A stretch of 64,000 bases of DNA from Rubrobacter xylanophilus (GTDB taxonomy: Bacteria > Actinomycetota > Rubrobacteria > Rubrobacterales > Rubrobacteraceae). Both the position numbers and the translations under genes were made by a program. The DNA is taken from positions 248,001-312,000 of the forward strand of contig NZ_AP019791.1 in the NCBI RefSeq assembly GCF_007164525.1, read 5' to 3'. Under the pieces are notes generated by a model. That model saw nothing but the letters and a program-made list of their open reading frames with translations. It did no database searches and had not been told where the DNA came from. Of the stretch, positions 16,116 through 26,261 are shown piece after piece; positions within the stretch are counted from its first letter, which is position 1, and every line of letters starts with the position of its first letter.

Positions 16116-17405
16116 TTGACGGCCACGGTTGTCCTCGGGCTGGCCTGGGGAGACGAGGGCAAGGGCAGGGTCTGTGACCTGCTGGCCCACGACGTCCGGT
16201 ACGTCTCCCGCTACTCCGGCGGCAACAACGCCGGGCACACCGTTCGGGTCGGCCGGGAGGAGTTCAAGCTGCACCTGGTGCCCTCGGGGATCGTCAGGGA
16301 GGGGGTCGTCTGCACCATCGGCAACGGGGTGGTGGTAAACCCCGAGGTGCTCGAGCGGGAGGTCGTGGCGCTCGAGAAGCGGGGGGTGGGCGACGTCCGG
16401 GAGCGGATCAAGGTGGACGGCCGGGCGCACCTGATCATGCCCTACCACATCGCGCTGGACTCCCACCGGGAGATCGCGCTCGGCGAGGCCAGAATCGGGA
16501 CCACCAACCGGGGGATAGGCCCGGCCTACGAGGACAAGGTGGCCCGCAGCGGCATCCGGGTGCAGGACGTCTTCGACGAGGGGATTTTGCGGGCCAAGCT
16601 GAAGGCCGCCCTGCGGGAGAAGAACGCCATCTTCGAGGCGGTCTACGGGGAGCGGCCCTACGAGGTGGACGGGCTGCTCTCGTGGCTGCTCTCCTTCCGG
16701 GAGCTCCTCGCCCCGATGGTCGCGGACACCGGGGCGCTGCTGCGCGAGGCCCTGGGCCGGGGGGAGCGGGTGCTGCTGGAGGGGGCACAGGCCACGCTTC
16801 TGGACAACGACCACGGCACCTACCCCTTCGTCACCTCCTCCAACCCCACCATCGGTGGAGCGGTCGTCGGGTCCGGGGTTCCGCCGGGGTACATAGACCA
16901 GATCATCGGGGTCACCAAAGCCTACACCACCCGGGTCGGCGACGGGCCGATGCCCACCGAGCTCTTCGACTCGACCGGGGACGCCATAAGGGACGCAGGG
17001 CGGGAGTACGGGACCACCACCGGGCGCCCGCGCCGGGTGGGGTGGCTGGATCTGCCGGCCATAAAGTTCGCCGCCTCGCTCAACGGCATAACCCACCTGG
17101 CGCTCACCCTGCTCGACGTGCTCTCGGTGGTGGAGACCGTGAAGGTCTGCGTGGGGTACGAGGTGGACGGCAAGTCCTTCTCCGGCTACCCGATGCACCA
17201 GACCGATCTGCACCACGCCCGGCCCGTCTACAAGGAGATGCCCGGCTGGGGTGAGGACATCACGGGTTGCCGGATGCGGGGGGATCTTCCCGCCCCGGCG
17301 CGGGAGTTCGTCGAGTTCGTCGAGTCCGAGGTCGGGGTCCCGCTGTGCATGATCAGCGTGGGGCCCGAGCGGGAGCAGGCCATCGTGGAGAAGATAGGGG
17401 CCTAG
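16116..17405 (+). CDS. purA: adenylosuccinate synthase
   Basis: A 429-residue GTP-dependent enzyme that joins IMP and aspartate, the first step from IMP to AMP. The P-loop-like GDEGKGR and the GGNNAGHTV loop are at the N-terminus, and GTTNRGIGPAYEDK and TTTGRPRRVGWLD are present. The start is TTG 16116 with a strong GGAGGTGG site 6 nt upstream. It is the first gene of an 11-gene purine operon and is followed by purD after 4 nt. The leader of about 65 nt behind a TATGCT box shows no recognised purine riboswitch. Confidence 0.97.
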   Translation: MTATVVLGLAWGDEGKGRVCDLLAHDVRYVSRYSGGNNAGHTVRVGREEFKLHLVPSGIVREGVVCTIGNGVVVNPEVLEREVVALEKRGVGDVRERIKVDGRAHLIMPYHIALDSHREIALGEARIGTTNRGIGPAYEDKVARSGIRVQDVFDEGILRAKLKAALREKNAIFEAVYGERPYEVDGLLSWLLSFRELLAPMVADTGALLREALGRGERVLLEGAQATLLDNDHGTYPFVTSSNPTIGGAVVGSGVPPGYIDQIIGVTKAYTTRVGDGPMPTELFDSTGDAIRDAGREYGTTTGRPRRVGWLDLPAIKFAASLNGITHLALTLLDVLSVVETVKVCVGYEVDGKSFSGYPMHQTDLHHARPVYKEMPGWGEDITGCRMRGDLPAPAREFVEFVESEVGVPLCMISVGPEREQAIVEKIGA

Positions 17406-17409
17406 CGGC

Positions 17410-18687
17410 GTGCGGGTGCTGGTCGTCGGCAGCGGGGGCCGCGAGCACGCGCTCGTGGAGGCGATCGCCGCCAGCCACCTGGAGCCCGAGGTCTACGCCG
17501 CCCCCGGCAACCCCGGGATAGCCCGGGTCGCCGAGACCGTGGACATCCCGGCCGACGACCTGGTCGCCCTGCGGGACTTCGCCGCCGGGCGGCGGATCGA
17601 CCTCACCGTCGTGGGGCCCGAGGTGCCGCTCATCGGCGGCATCCGCGAGTGCTTCGAGGAGGCCGGGTTGCGCGTCTTCGGCCCGTCGCGGGCCGCCGCC
17701 CGGATAGAGGGCTCCAAGGTCTTCGCCAAGGAGGTCATGCGCCACGCCGGGGTGCCGACCGCACGCTTCGAGGTCTTCGACCGGGAGTATCGGGCGCTGG
17801 ACTACCTGCGCTCGCGGGAGGCCGAGTTTCCCATCGTCGTCAAGGCCGACGGGGCGGCCGCCGGGAAGGGGGTCACCGTAGCCCGCGACCGCGCCGAGGC
17901 CGAGAGCGCGGTGCGGGCCGCCTTCGGGGGGAAGTTCGGCAAGGCCGGGGAGCGGATCGTCATCGAGGAGTACCTGGAGGGCCGGGAGGCCTCGGTCTTC
18001 GTGATCACCGACGGGCACGAGATGCTGCCCTTCCTGCCGGCCCAGGACTACAAGCGGATCTACGACGGCGACGAGGGACCCAACACCGGCGGGATGGGCG
18101 CCTACTCGCCGCTGATGTGGATGCGCCCCGAGACCTACGGGGCGATCCTGGAGGAGATAGTCCGCCCGACCCTGCACCAGCTGGCCCTGATCGGGACGCC
18201 CTACACGGGGTTGCTCTACGCCGGGGTGATCGTGACCTCCAGCGGACCGAAGGCGCTGGAGTTCAACTGCCGCTTCGGGGATCCCGAGACCCAGGTCATC
18301 CTCCCCAGGATGCGCTCGGACCTCCTGGAGCTGCTGCTCGCCGCCGAGGAGGGGAACGTCTCGGGGCGGGAGATCTCCTGGTCCTCGGACAAGGCGGTGT
18401 GCGTCGTGCTGGCCTCCGAGGGCTACCCGGAGTCCTACTCTACCGGGGATGAGATCTCGGGTCTCTCCGAGCTGCCGAGCGGGGTCTACGTCTACCACGC
18501 CGGGACGGAGGAGCGCGACGGCCGCTTCTACACCGCCGGGGGCCGGGTGCTGAACGTCGTGGGCACCGGCTCCACGATCATCGAGGCCCGGGCCCGGGCT
18601 TACGCCGGGGTGGAGGCCATACACTTCCGGGGGATGCAGTACCGGACGGACATCGCGCTGGAGGCGATAGAGCTGGAGGACTTCTGA
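17410..18687 (+). CDS. purD: phosphoribosylamine-glycine ligase (GAR synthetase)
   Basis: A 425-residue ATP-grasp enzyme that makes GAR from phosphoribosylamine and glycine, the second de novo purine step. It has the N-terminal GSGGREHAL, the ATP-grasp segment VVKADGAAAGKGV, and FNCRFGDPETQV at the metal site. The length is standard. GTG 17410 is 4 nt after purA. The product passes to PurN encoded further along the operon. Confidence 0.97.
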   Translation: MRVLVVGSGGREHALVEAIAASHLEPEVYAAPGNPGIARVAETVDIPADDLVALRDFAAGRRIDLTVVGPEVPLIGGIRECFEEAGLRVFGPSRAAARIEGSKVFAKEVMRHAGVPTARFEVFDREYRALDYLRSREAEFPIVVKADGAAAGKGVTVARDRAEAESAVRAAFGGKFGKAGERIVIEEYLEGREASVFVITDGHEMLPFLPAQDYKRIYDGDEGPNTGGMGAYSPLMWMRPETYGAILEEIVRPTLHQLALIGTPYTGLLYAGVIVTSSGPKALEFNCRFGDPETQVILPRMRSDLLELLLAAEEGNVSGREISWSSDKAVCVVLASEGYPESYSTGDEISGLSELPSGVYVYHAGTEERDGRFYTAGGRVLNVVGTGSTIIEARARAYAGVEAIHFRGMQYRTDIALEAIELEDF

Positions 18688-18709
18688 GCGTGGCACCCGG
18701 GGGGCGCCC

Positions 18710-20017
18710 GTGATCGAGCGCTACACTCTCCCGGAGATCGGCGGCCTCTGGACGGAGGAGGCGAAGTACGGCGCCTGGCTGGAGGTGGAGCTCGCCGTGT
18801 GCCGGGCGCGGGCGAAGCTCGGCGAGATCCCGCAGGAAGAGGTGCGCGAGCTCTCGGAGCGGGCAGGGTTCTCCGTGGAGCGCATACGCGAGATAGAGGC
18901 CGAGACGAACCACGACGTCATCGCCTTCGTCTCCGCCGTGCAGGAGCGGGTTGCGAGCCCGGTCGCCCGCCACCTGCACTTTGGGCTGACGAGCTCGGAC
19001 GTGCTGGACACCGCAGGCGCCCTGCAGCTGCGGCGGGCGCTCGACCTCATCCTCGGACAGGCGCGCTCTCTCGCCCGCCTGCTGTGCGCGATGGCCCTCG
19101 AGCACCGGGGTACGGTGATGGTGGGGAGGACCCACGGGGTGCACGCCGAACCCACCGTCTTCGGGCACAAGCTCGCGGTGTGGGCCTTCGAGATGGAGCG
19201 CAACCTGAGGAGGCTGGAGCGGGCGCGCGAGACGGCGGCGGTGGGGAAGATCTCCGGGGCCGTCGGCACCTACGCCAGCGTGGACCCCCGGGTCGAGGCG
19301 CTCGTCTGCGAGGAGCTGGGGTTGGGCTGCGAGCCGGCCTCCACCCAGATCGTCCAGCGCGACCGGCACGCCGAGGTGCTCGCCGCGCTCGCCGTGCTCG
19401 GCTCCACCCTGGAGAAGATCGCGCTGGAGATAAGGGGCGCCCAGCGCACCGAGGTGCGGGAGCTGGCCGAGCCCTTCGGCCGGGGACAGAAGGGCTCCTC
19501 GGCGATGCCCCACAAGCGCAACCCGATCCTCTGCGAGCGGTTGTGCGGGATGGCCCGCCTCCTGCGCGGCTACGCCCAGGTCGGCTTCGAGGACAACGCC
19601 CTCTGGCAGGAGCGGGACATCTCCCACTCCTCGGCCGAGAGGGTCGTGCTGCCCGACGCCACCATCCTCGCCTACTACATGCTCCGCACCACCCGGCGGG
19701 TGCTGGAGGGGCTGGAGGTGGACGTGAAGCGGATGCGCGGGAACCTGAACCTGGGCGGCGGCATCGTCTTCTCCGGGCGGGTGCTCCTGGCGCTGGTGGA
19801 GGCCGGGATGAGCCGGGACGACGCCTACGCCCTCGTCCAGCGGGCCGCGATGCGCGCCTGGGAGGGGGAGGGAGATTTCAGGGCGCTGCTGGAGGAGGAA
19901 GAGGAGGTCAGGGAGAGGCTCGGGGAGGAGCTGGAGGGGCTCTTCGACCCCTCGTACCACCTCAGGAACCTGGACGTCGTCTTCGACCGTGTGAGGGAGC
20001 TGGAGGCGAGGCTGTAA
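18710..20017 (+). CDS. purB: adenylosuccinate lyase
   Basis: A 435-residue fumarase-superfamily lyase acting twice in the pathway, on SAICAR and on adenylosuccinate, releasing fumarate each time. The signature SSAMPHKRNP is present near residue 263, as are TSSDVLDT and the catalytic-loop GRTHGVHAEPT. The start is GTG 18710, 22 nt after purD, one of the larger gaps in the operon. It shares its fold with ArgH in this window. Confidence 0.97.
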   Translation: MIERYTLPEIGGLWTEEAKYGAWLEVELAVCRARAKLGEIPQEEVRELSERAGFSVERIREIEAETNHDVIAFVSAVQERVASPVARHLHFGLTSSDVLDTAGALQLRRALDLILGQARSLARLLCAMALEHRGTVMVGRTHGVHAEPTVFGHKLAVWAFEMERNLRRLERARETAAVGKISGAVGTYASVDPRVEALVCEELGLGCEPASTQIVQRDRHAEVLAALAVLGSTLEKIALEIRGAQRTEVRELAEPFGRGQKGSSAMPHKRNPILCERLCGMARLLRGYAQVGFEDNALWQERDISHSSAERVVLPDATILAYYMLRTTRRVLEGLEVDVKRMRGNLNLGGGIVFSGRVLLALVEAGMSRDDAYALVQRAAMRAWEGEGDFRALLEEEEEVRERLGEELEGLFDPSYHLRNLDVVFDRVRELEARL

Positions 20018-20022
20018 GAGCG

Positions 20023-20736
20023 ATGGGACGCACGCTTCTCTACGAGGGGAAGGCCAAGCAGATCTTCGAGACCGACGAGGCGGGGGTGCTCCTGCACCGC
20101 TACAAGGACGAGGCCACCGCCTTCAACGCCAGGAAGAGAGGTTCCTGGGCGGGCAAGGGGCGGGCCAACGCCGCCATAAGCGCGGCCATCTTCGCCTACC
20201 TGGAGCGGCGAGGCATCCCGACCCACTTCATCGAGCAGGTCGACGAGGTGACCCTCAAGACCCGCAGGCTCCAGATGCTCCCCGTTGAGGTCGTAGTGCG
20301 CAACGTGGCCGCGGGTTCCCTGTCCAGGCTGCTCGGCTACGAAGAAGGGAGACCGCTCAGGGCGCCGATCGTCGAGCTGTGCTACAAGAACGACGCTCTG
20401 GGCGACCCGATGCTCAACTGGTACCACTTCCGGGAGCTCGGGCTCACCGACGAGGAGCTGGGCTTCTGCGAGGGGCTGGGATTGAGGGTCAACGCGGCGT
20501 TGAGACCCTTCTTCGGGGAGCGGGGGCTGGAACTGGTGGACTTCAAGATAGAGGTCGGGCGGGACGCCGAGGGGCGCATGATGCTGGCCGATGAGATCTC
20601 CCCGGACACCTGCCGCCTCTGGGACAAAAAGACCGGGGAGAGGCTGGACAAGGATCGCTTCCGGCGCGACCTGGGCGGCGTGGAGGAGGCCTACGAGGAG
20701 GTGCTGCGGCGAGTGACGGGCGGGGAGGACTCGTGA
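20023..20736 (+). CDS. purC: SAICAR synthetase
   Basis: A 237-residue enzyme that condenses CAIR with aspartate using ATP. The N-terminal LLYEGKAKQIFET, the EVVVRN(V)AAGS segment and DEISPDTCRLWD near the end are family marks. ATG 20023 is 5 nt after purB. The 3' end overlaps purS by 4 nt (GTGA). The substrate CAIR needs PurE and PurK, which are not in this window. Confidence 0.97.
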   Translation: MGRTLLYEGKAKQIFETDEAGVLLHRYKDEATAFNARKRGSWAGKGRANAAISAAIFAYLERRGIPTHFIEQVDEVTLKTRRLQMLPVEVVVRNVAAGSLSRLLGYEEGRPLRAPIVELCYKNDALGDPMLNWYHFRELGLTDEELGFCEGLGLRVNAALRPFFGERGLELVDFKIEVGRDAEGRMMLADEISPDTCRLWDKKTGERLDKDRFRRDLGGVEEAYEEVLRRVTGGEDS

Positions 20737-20957
20737 GGGTCCGGGTGCTGGTGCGCCCCAAGCAGGGAATCCTCGACCCCCAGGGCGAGGCGGTGAGGAG
20801 TGCGCTGCCCGCGCTGGGCTTCGAGGGGGTACGATCGGTGCGCGTGGGGCGTCTCATCGAGCTGGAGCTCGAGAGCGACGCCGAGGTCGAGGCCATGTGC
20901 CGGCGCCTGCTGGCCAACCCCACCACCGAGGAGTACGAGTGGGAGGTGGTCGGGTGA
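20733..20957 (+). CDS. purS: FGAM synthetase subunit PurS
   Basis: A 74-residue protein that bridges PurQ and PurL in the three-part FGAM synthetase of Gram-positive bacteria. The VRVLVRPKQGILDPQGEAV start and the LLANPTTEEYEW end are typical. GTG 20733 overlaps the purC stop, and its own stop overlaps the purQ GTG, both as GTGA, so the chain is tightly coupled. Confidence 0.95.
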   Translation: MRVRVLVRPKQGILDPQGEAVRSALPALGFEGVRSVRVGRLIELELESDAEVEAMCRRLLANPTTEEYEWEVVG

Positions 20958-21616
20958 GGGTGGGTGTCGTGATCTTCCCCGGCTCCAACTGCGACCGCGA
21001 CGCCATGTGGGCCGTGGAGCGGGCCGGTGCGGAGCCGGTGGAGCTCTGGCACGCCGACGCCGATCTGAAGGGCGCCGACGCCGTGATCCTCCCCGGCGGC
21101 TTCTCCTACGGCGACTACCTGCGCCCCGGGGCCATCGCCCGCTTCGCCAGGGTGATGGGTCCTCTCGAGAGATTCGCCCGGGAGGGCGGTCCGGTGCTCG
21201 GGATCTGCAACGGTTTTCAGGTGCTCTGCGAGGCGCACCTCCTGCCCGGTGCGTTGCTGCAGAACCGCGGGCTGCGCTTCGTCTGCCGCAGGGTGCGGGT
21301 GCGGGTGGAGCGTGCGGACACCCCCTGGACGGCCGCCTGCGAAATGGGTGAGGAGCTCACCCTCCCCGTGGCCCACAACGAGGGCAACTACTTCGCCGAC
21401 CCCGCCACCCTCGCGCGCCTCGAGGAGGAGGGGCGGGTGGTGCTGCGCTACCTGGAGAACCCCAACGGTTCGGCCAGCGACATCGCCGGCGTCTGCAGCG
21501 AGGACCGCAACGTGGTAGGCATGATGCCGCACCCCGAGCGTGCCTCGGACCCGCTGCTCGGATCGGAGGACGGGCTCGGGATTCTGTGCTCGGTGCTCGC
21601 GGGGGTGAGGGCTTGA
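20954..21616 (+). CDS. purQ: FGAM synthetase, glutaminase subunit PurQ
   Basis: A 220-residue class I glutamine amidotransferase supplying ammonia to PurL. The nucleophile Cys is in GICNGFQ, and the His-Glu pair is in MMPHPER near the C-terminus. It starts [17 protein letters not shown] 20954 overlaps the purS stop by 4 nt, and an upstream in-frame start at 20897 would overlap purS heavily and is rejected. The stop overlaps the purL start as TTGA. Confidence 0.96.
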   Translation: MRVGVVIFPGSNCDRDAMWAVERAGAEPVELWHADADLKGADAVILPGGFSYGDYLRPGAIARFARVMGPLERFAREGGPVLGICNGFQVLCEAHLLPGALLQNRGLRFVCRRVRVRVERADTPWTAACEMGEELTLPVAHNEGNYFADPATLARLEEEGRVVLRYLENPNGSASDIAGVCSEDRNVVGMMPHPERASDPLLGSEDGLGILCSVLAGVRA

Positions 21617-23799
21617 GCGTCCGGGAGACCTACGGCGCTTTGGGGCTCTCGGACCGCGAGTACGAGCGCATCCTGAAGCTCCTGGGACGGGCGCCGAACT
21701 TCCTGGAGCTCTCGCTCTTCAGCGTGATGTGGAGCGAGCACTGCGGCTACAAGAACTCCCGCCCTCTCCTCGGGCGCTTCCCGAACGAGGGGCCGAGGGT
21801 GCTGCAGGGGCCGGGGGAGAACGCCGGCGTGGTAGAGGCGGGGGACGGTTGGGCGCTCGCGTTCAAGATCGAGAGCCACAACCATCCCTCGGCGGTCGAG
21901 CCCTACGAGGGGGCGGCCACGGGCGTCGGCGGGATCATCCGGGACATCCTGGCGATGGGGGCGCGTCCGGTTGCGCTCCTCGATTCGCTGCGCTTCGGGC
22001 CGCTCGATGAGGAGCGCAACCGCTACCTCTTCCGGGAGGTCGTGCGCGGGATCGGCGGCTACGGAAACGCCGTCGGGGTCCCGACCGTCGGGGGGGAGGT
22101 GGAGTTCGCCCCGGCCTATTCGGGAAACCCGCTGGTGAACGCGATGTGTGTCGGGCTTGTGCGGGTGGAGGATCTGGTCCGCTCGCGCGCGAGCGGGGTC
22201 GGGAACCTCGTGATGCTGCTCGGCTCCAGGACGGGGCGCGACGGCATCCACGGGGCCACCTTCGCCTCCGACGAGCTCACGGGAGAGTCCGAGTCCAGGC
22301 GCTCAAACGTGCAGGTCGGAGACCCGTTCGCGGAGAAGATGCTCATCGAGTGCTGCCTCGAGCTGCTCGAGGAGGATCTGCTCGTCTCGCTGCAGGATCT
22401 GGGTGCGGCGGGGATCACCTCCTCCGCCTCCGAGATGGCGGCCAAGGGCAAGGTGGGGATAGAGATAGAGACCGACCGGGTGCCGCTGCGGGAGGAGGGG
22501 ATGGAACCCGTCGAGATAATGCTCTCCGAGTCCCAGGAGCGGATGCTTGCGGTGGTGGAGCCGCAGAAGGCGGAGCGGGTGAGGAAGCTGGCGCGCCGCT
22601 ACGGGGTCGGGGCCGCCGTGATAGGCCGGGTCGCGGACCACGGCGAGCTGCGGGTCGTCCACGGGGGCGAGGTGGTGGGCTCGGTGCCGGCGGAGCACCT
22701 GGCCGATGCGCCGCTCTACGAGCGGGAGGTGGTCCGCCCGGCGTATCTGGACGGCGCGCGGCGGCTGGACCTCGCCGCGGTGCCCCCGCCGCGCGACTAC
22801 GGGACGGCGCTCCTGCGGCTCCTCTCCCACCCCAGCCTCCGCTCCCGCCGCTCCGTCTACGAGCAGTACGACCACGAGGTCGGCACCTGCACCGTGGTCC
22901 GCCCGGGCGCCGACGCGGCCGTGATGCGGATAAGGGGCACGAATCGGGGCTACGCGATCACCACCGACGGGCGGGGCCGGCACTGCTATCTCGACCCGCG
23001 CGGCGGCGGCGCGGCGACCGTCGCCGAGGCGTACCGCAACCTCTCCTGTGTCGGAGCCGAGCCGGTGGCCCTCACCAACTGCCTGAACTTCGGCAGCCCC
23101 GAGAAGCCCGAAGGCTACTACCAGCTCGCCGAGTGCATCGAGGGGATGGCCGGGGCGTGCGAGGCGCTCGGCACGCCGGTCGTGAGCGGCAACGTCAGCC
23201 TGTACAACGAGACCGAGAGGGGCGCCGTCTACCCCACGCCGGTGGTGGGGATGGTGGGGCTGCTGGAGGACGTGCGCCGGCACGCCACCCCGGAGATAAA
23301 GCGGGAGGGGGACGCGCTGGTGCTGGTGGGGCGCTTCCGGCCCTCCCTCGCGGGCTCGGCCTGCCTGGAGGCGCTGCACGGGCTGGTGCGCGGCGCTCCC
23401 CCGACGCCGGACCTTCCCTCCGAGAAGTCCGTAGCGGACGCGGTGCGCGCCGCGATAGCGGCTGGGCTGGTGGACACCGCGCACGACCTCTCCTGCGGGG
23501 GGCTCGCGGTCGCGCTCGCGGAGATGGCCGTATCGGGCGGCATCGGGGTGGAGGTAGGGCTCCTTCCCGGCGGGCGGCAGGACGTCGCGCTCTTCGGGGA
23601 GTGCGGCGGGTGCATCCTGGTGGCCGTGTCGGAGGAGAGGCTCGGGGAGCTCGAGGAGGCGCTCGCGGGCGTGCCGCACGCCAGGATCGGGCGTACGGGG
23701 GGCGATGGTATAAAGGTGGTGGGGCTCGTCGACGTCGGGCTCTCGGAGCTCGTGGAAGTCTACTGCCGGGATCTCTTCGAGGAGGCGGGGGAGAGCTGA
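21613..23799 (+). CDS. purL: FGAM synthetase, large subunit PurL (small-type)
   Basis: A 728-residue ATP-dependent synthetase that turns FGAR into FGAM with ammonia from PurQ. It shows [33 protein letters not shown] and two related halves of the PurM-like fold. The length fits the PurSQL type rather than the long single-chain type, which agrees with purS and purQ upstream. The start is TTG 21613 in a TTGA overlap with purQ. The end overlaps purF by one base (TGATG). Confidence 0.96.
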   Translation: MSVRETYGALGLSDREYERILKLLGRAPNFLELSLFSVMWSEHCGYKNSRPLLGRFPNEGPRVLQGPGENAGVVEAGDGWALAFKIESHNHPSAVEPYEGAATGVGGIIRDILAMGARPVALLDSLRFGPLDEERNRYLFREVVRGIGGYGNAVGVPTVGGEVEFAPAYSGNPLVNAMCVGLVRVEDLVRSRASGVGNLVMLLGSRTGRDGIHGATFASDELTGESESRRSNVQVGDPFAEKMLIECCLELLEEDLLVSLQDLGAAGITSSASEMAAKGKVGIEIETDRVPLREEGMEPVEIMLSESQERMLAVVEPQKAERVRKLARRYGVGAAVIGRVADHGELRVVHGGEVVGSVPAEHLADAPLYEREVVRPAYLDGARRLDLAAVPPPRDYGTALLRLLSHPSLRSRRSVYEQYDHEVGTCTVVRPGADAAVMRIRGTNRGYAITTDGRGRHCYLDPRGGGAATVAEAYRNLSCVGAEPVALTNCLNFGSPEKPEGYYQLAECIEGMAGACEALGTPVVSGNVSLYNETERGAVYPTPVVGMVGLLEDVRRHATPEIKREGDALVLVGRFRPSLAGSACLEALHGLVRGAPPTPDLPSEKSVADAVRAAIAAGLVDTAHDLSCGGLAVALAEMAVSGGIGVEVGLLPGGRQDVALFGECGGCILVAVSEERLGELEEALAGVPHARIGRTGGDGIKVVGLVDVGLSELVEVYCRDLFEEAGES

Positions 23800-25232
23800 T
23801 GGAGCGCCGCGATAATATGGAGAAGCCGAGGGAGGCCTGCGGGGTCTTCGGGATCTACTCGCGCGCGCTGGCCGGGGAGCTCGCGCGCCGCACGTACTTC
23901 GGGCTCTACGCCCTGCAGCACCGGGGGCAGGAGTCGGCGGGGATCGCCATCTCCGACGGTGAGCGCACGACCGCCGTCAGGGACATGGGGCTCGTCTCCC
24001 AGGTCTTCGACGAGACGCGGCTCGCGGCGCTGGAGGACGGGCACATCTCCCTCGGGCACGTCCGGTACTCCACCACCGGCTCGGCCTCCTGGGAGAACGC
24101 CCAGCCGGAGTTCATCGGGCGGGGAGAGGTCAACGTCGCCGTGGCCCACAACGGCAACCTGGTCAACGCCCGGGCGCTGCGCGACGATCTCGCGGAGGAG
24201 GGCTTCACCTTCAACTCCACCTCCGACACCACCTTCATCGCCGCGGCGGTGGTCGCCGAGCTGGAGCGGGGGCTGCCGGTGGGGGAGGCGGTGCGGGCCG
24301 CGATGGGGAGGCTGAAGGGGGCCTACTCGGTGGCCATGATCTGCCGGGACCGGCTGGTGGCCTTCCGCGACCCGCACGGCTTCCGGCCGCTGTGTATCGG
24401 GAGGGTGGAGGGAGGGTACGCCGTCTCCAGCGAGACCTGCGGCCTGGACATCATCGGGGCGGAGTTCGTGCGGGAGGTCGAGCCCGGGGAGGTCGTGGTC
24501 ATCGACGACGGGGGGATCTCCAGCCTGCGGGCCGCGCCGGCCAGGACGGCGCTGTGCGTCTTCGAGTACGTGTACTTCGCCCGCCCCGACTCCCGCTTCG
24601 ACGGGCGGGAGGTAGCCGACGCCCGCAGGAGGATGGGGGAGTTGCTGGCCGAGGAGGCCCCTGCCGAGGCCGACGTGGTCATCCCGGTGCCCGACTCCGG
24701 GATCATGGCCGCCGTGGGCTACTCGGCGCGCAGCGGCATCCCCTACGCCGAGGGGCTCATCAAGAACCGCTACGTCGGCAGGACGTTCATCCAGCCCACC
24801 GACGGGATGCGCCAGCTCGGCATCCGGCTGAAGCTGAACCCGCTGCCCTCCGTCATAGCCGGGCGCCGGGTGGTGGTTGTGGACGACTCGATCGTGCGGG
24901 GCAACACGAGCCGGAAGCTGGTGCGGCTCCTCTTCGAGGCGGGGGCGAAGGAGGTGCACTTCCGGGTCTCCTCGCCCCCGGTGACCGGCCCCTGCTACTA
25001 CGGGATAGACATGGACACCGCCGAGCAGCTGGTGGGCGCCCGGCACCCGGTGGAGGAGATCCGGCGTCAGATCGGGGCGACCACCCTGGCCTACCTCTCG
25101 GTGGAGGCGATGGTGGAGGCGACCGGGAGGCCAAAGGGTCACCTATGCCGGGCCTGCTTCGACGGTGAGTACCCGGTGCGGGGCTCCTCTCAGAAGTTCG
25201 CCCTGGAGCGGGCCGGCGCCCGGGAGGGTTGA
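23799..25232 (+). CDS. purF: amidophosphoribosyltransferase, iron-sulfur type
   Basis: A 477-residue enzyme that makes phosphoribosylamine from PRPP and glutamine, the committed purine step. The N-terminal nucleophile is Cys14 in ACGVFG, so a 13-residue propeptide must be removed, as in the Bacillus enzyme. Cysteines in LCVFEYVYFARPDS, GPCYYGID and HLCRACF match the four [4Fe-4S] ligands of that subgroup. The PRPP motif VVVVDDSIVRGNTS is present. ATG 23799 is in a TGATG overlap; ATG 23817 is a less likely alternative. Confidence 0.95.
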   Translation: MERRDNMEKPREACGVFGIYSRALAGELARRTYFGLYALQHRGQESAGIAISDGERTTAVRDMGLVSQVFDETRLAALEDGHISLGHVRYSTTGSASWENAQPEFIGRGEVNVAVAHNGNLVNARALRDDLAEEGFTFNSTSDTTFIAAAVVAELERGLPVGEAVRAAMGRLKGAYSVAMICRDRLVAFRDPHGFRPLCIGRVEGGYAVSSETCGLDIIGAEFVREVEPGEVVVIDDGGISSLRAAPARTALCVFEYVYFARPDSRFDGREVADARRRMGELLAEEAPAEADVVIPVPDSGIMAAVGYSARSGIPYAEGLIKNRYVGRTFIQPTDGMRQLGIRLKLNPLPSVIAGRRVVVVDDSIVRGNTSRKLVRLLFEAGAKEVHFRVSSPPVTGPCYYGIDMDTAEQLVGARHPVEEIRRQIGATTLAYLSVEAMVEATGRPKGHLCRACFDGEYPVRGSSQKFALERAGAREG

Positions 25233-25235
25233 GGC

Positions 25236-26261
25236 GTGTCCGGGGGCGGTGCCTACGAGGCTTCCGGGGTCTCCATAGAGCGCGGCGAGCACGCCGCCCG
25301 CATGATGCGGACGGCGGTGGAGAGGACCCACGGGCCGCGGGTTCTCGGGGGAACGGGGGGCTTCGCCGGTCTGTACGACCTCTCGGGCTACCGGGAGCCG
25401 GTGCTGGCCTCCACGGTGGACGGCGTGGGGACCAAGGTGCTGGTGGCGCGGACGGTGGGCCGCTACCGCTCGCTTGGCGCTGACGTCGTCAACCACTGCG
25501 CCAACGACGTGCTGACCGTCGGCGCCCGTCCGCTCCTGTTTCTGGACTACCTGGGCACGGGGAGGCTGGAGCCGGAGGCCGCCGCGGAGGTCGTTGGGGC
25601 GATGGCCGAGGCCTGCGCCGCGCTGGGCGTGGCGCTCGTGGGCGGGGAGACGGCCGAGATGCCGGGGCTCTACGCTGCGGGGGATTTCGAGATCGTGGGG
25701 ATGTGCGTGGGAGCCTGCGAGCGGGGCGAGGTCGTTACGGGCGAGGGGGTGCGCCCGGGGGACGCAGTTATCGGGCTGGCCTCCAGCGGCCTGCACACCA
25801 ACGGGTACACGCTGGCCCGGAGGGTCGTCGAGGAGGCCGGCCTCTCCTACGACGACACCCCGGAGGGTCTGGACCGTCCGCTCGGGGAGGTCTACCTGGA
25901 GCCGCACCGCCCGTACCTGCGGGAGGTGGAGGCCCTACGGTCCGAGGTCGAGGTGCGGGGGATGGCCCACATCACCGGCGGCGGCCTTCCCGGGAACCTC
26001 CCGCGGGCGCTCGGGGGCTTCGGGGTGGAGTTGGACCCCTCCTCCTGGGAGGAGCCGCCGGTCTTCGGTTTTATCCGCGACAGGGGAGGCATCCCCGAGG
26101 AGGAGATGCGGAGGGTGTTCAACCTCGGGGTGGGCTTCTGCGCCGTCGTGCCTGCCCGGCAGGCTGAGCGGGCCGTCGGGGTGGTGCGCGAGGCGGGGTG
26201 TGCGGCCTGGCACATCGGGACGGTCGTGGGGGAGAGGGGGGTGCGCTTTGTCTCCACCTGA
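25236..26261 (+). CDS. purM: AIR synthetase (phosphoribosylaminoimidazole synthetase)
   Basis: A 341-residue ATP-dependent cyclase that closes the imidazole ring of FGAM to AIR. It has STVDGVGTKVLVA, VNHCANDVLTVGARPLLFLDY and HITGGGLPGNLPRAL. GTG 25236 is 3 nt after purF. The 3' end overlaps the purN start by 14 nt. Confidence 0.96.
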   Translation: MSGGGAYEASGVSIERGEHAARMMRTAVERTHGPRVLGGTGGFAGLYDLSGYREPVLASTVDGVGTKVLVARTVGRYRSLGADVVNHCANDVLTVGARPLLFLDYLGTGRLEPEAAAEVVGAMAEACAALGVALVGGETAEMPGLYAAGDFEIVGMCVGACERGEVVTGEGVRPGDAVIGLASSGLHTNGYTLARRVVEEAGLSYDDTPEGLDRPLGEVYLEPHRPYLREVEALRSEVEVRGMAHITGGGLPGNLPRALGGFGVELDPSSWEEPPVFGFIRDRGGIPEEEMRRVFNLGVGFCAVVPARQAERAVGVVREAGCAAWHIGTVVGERGVRFVST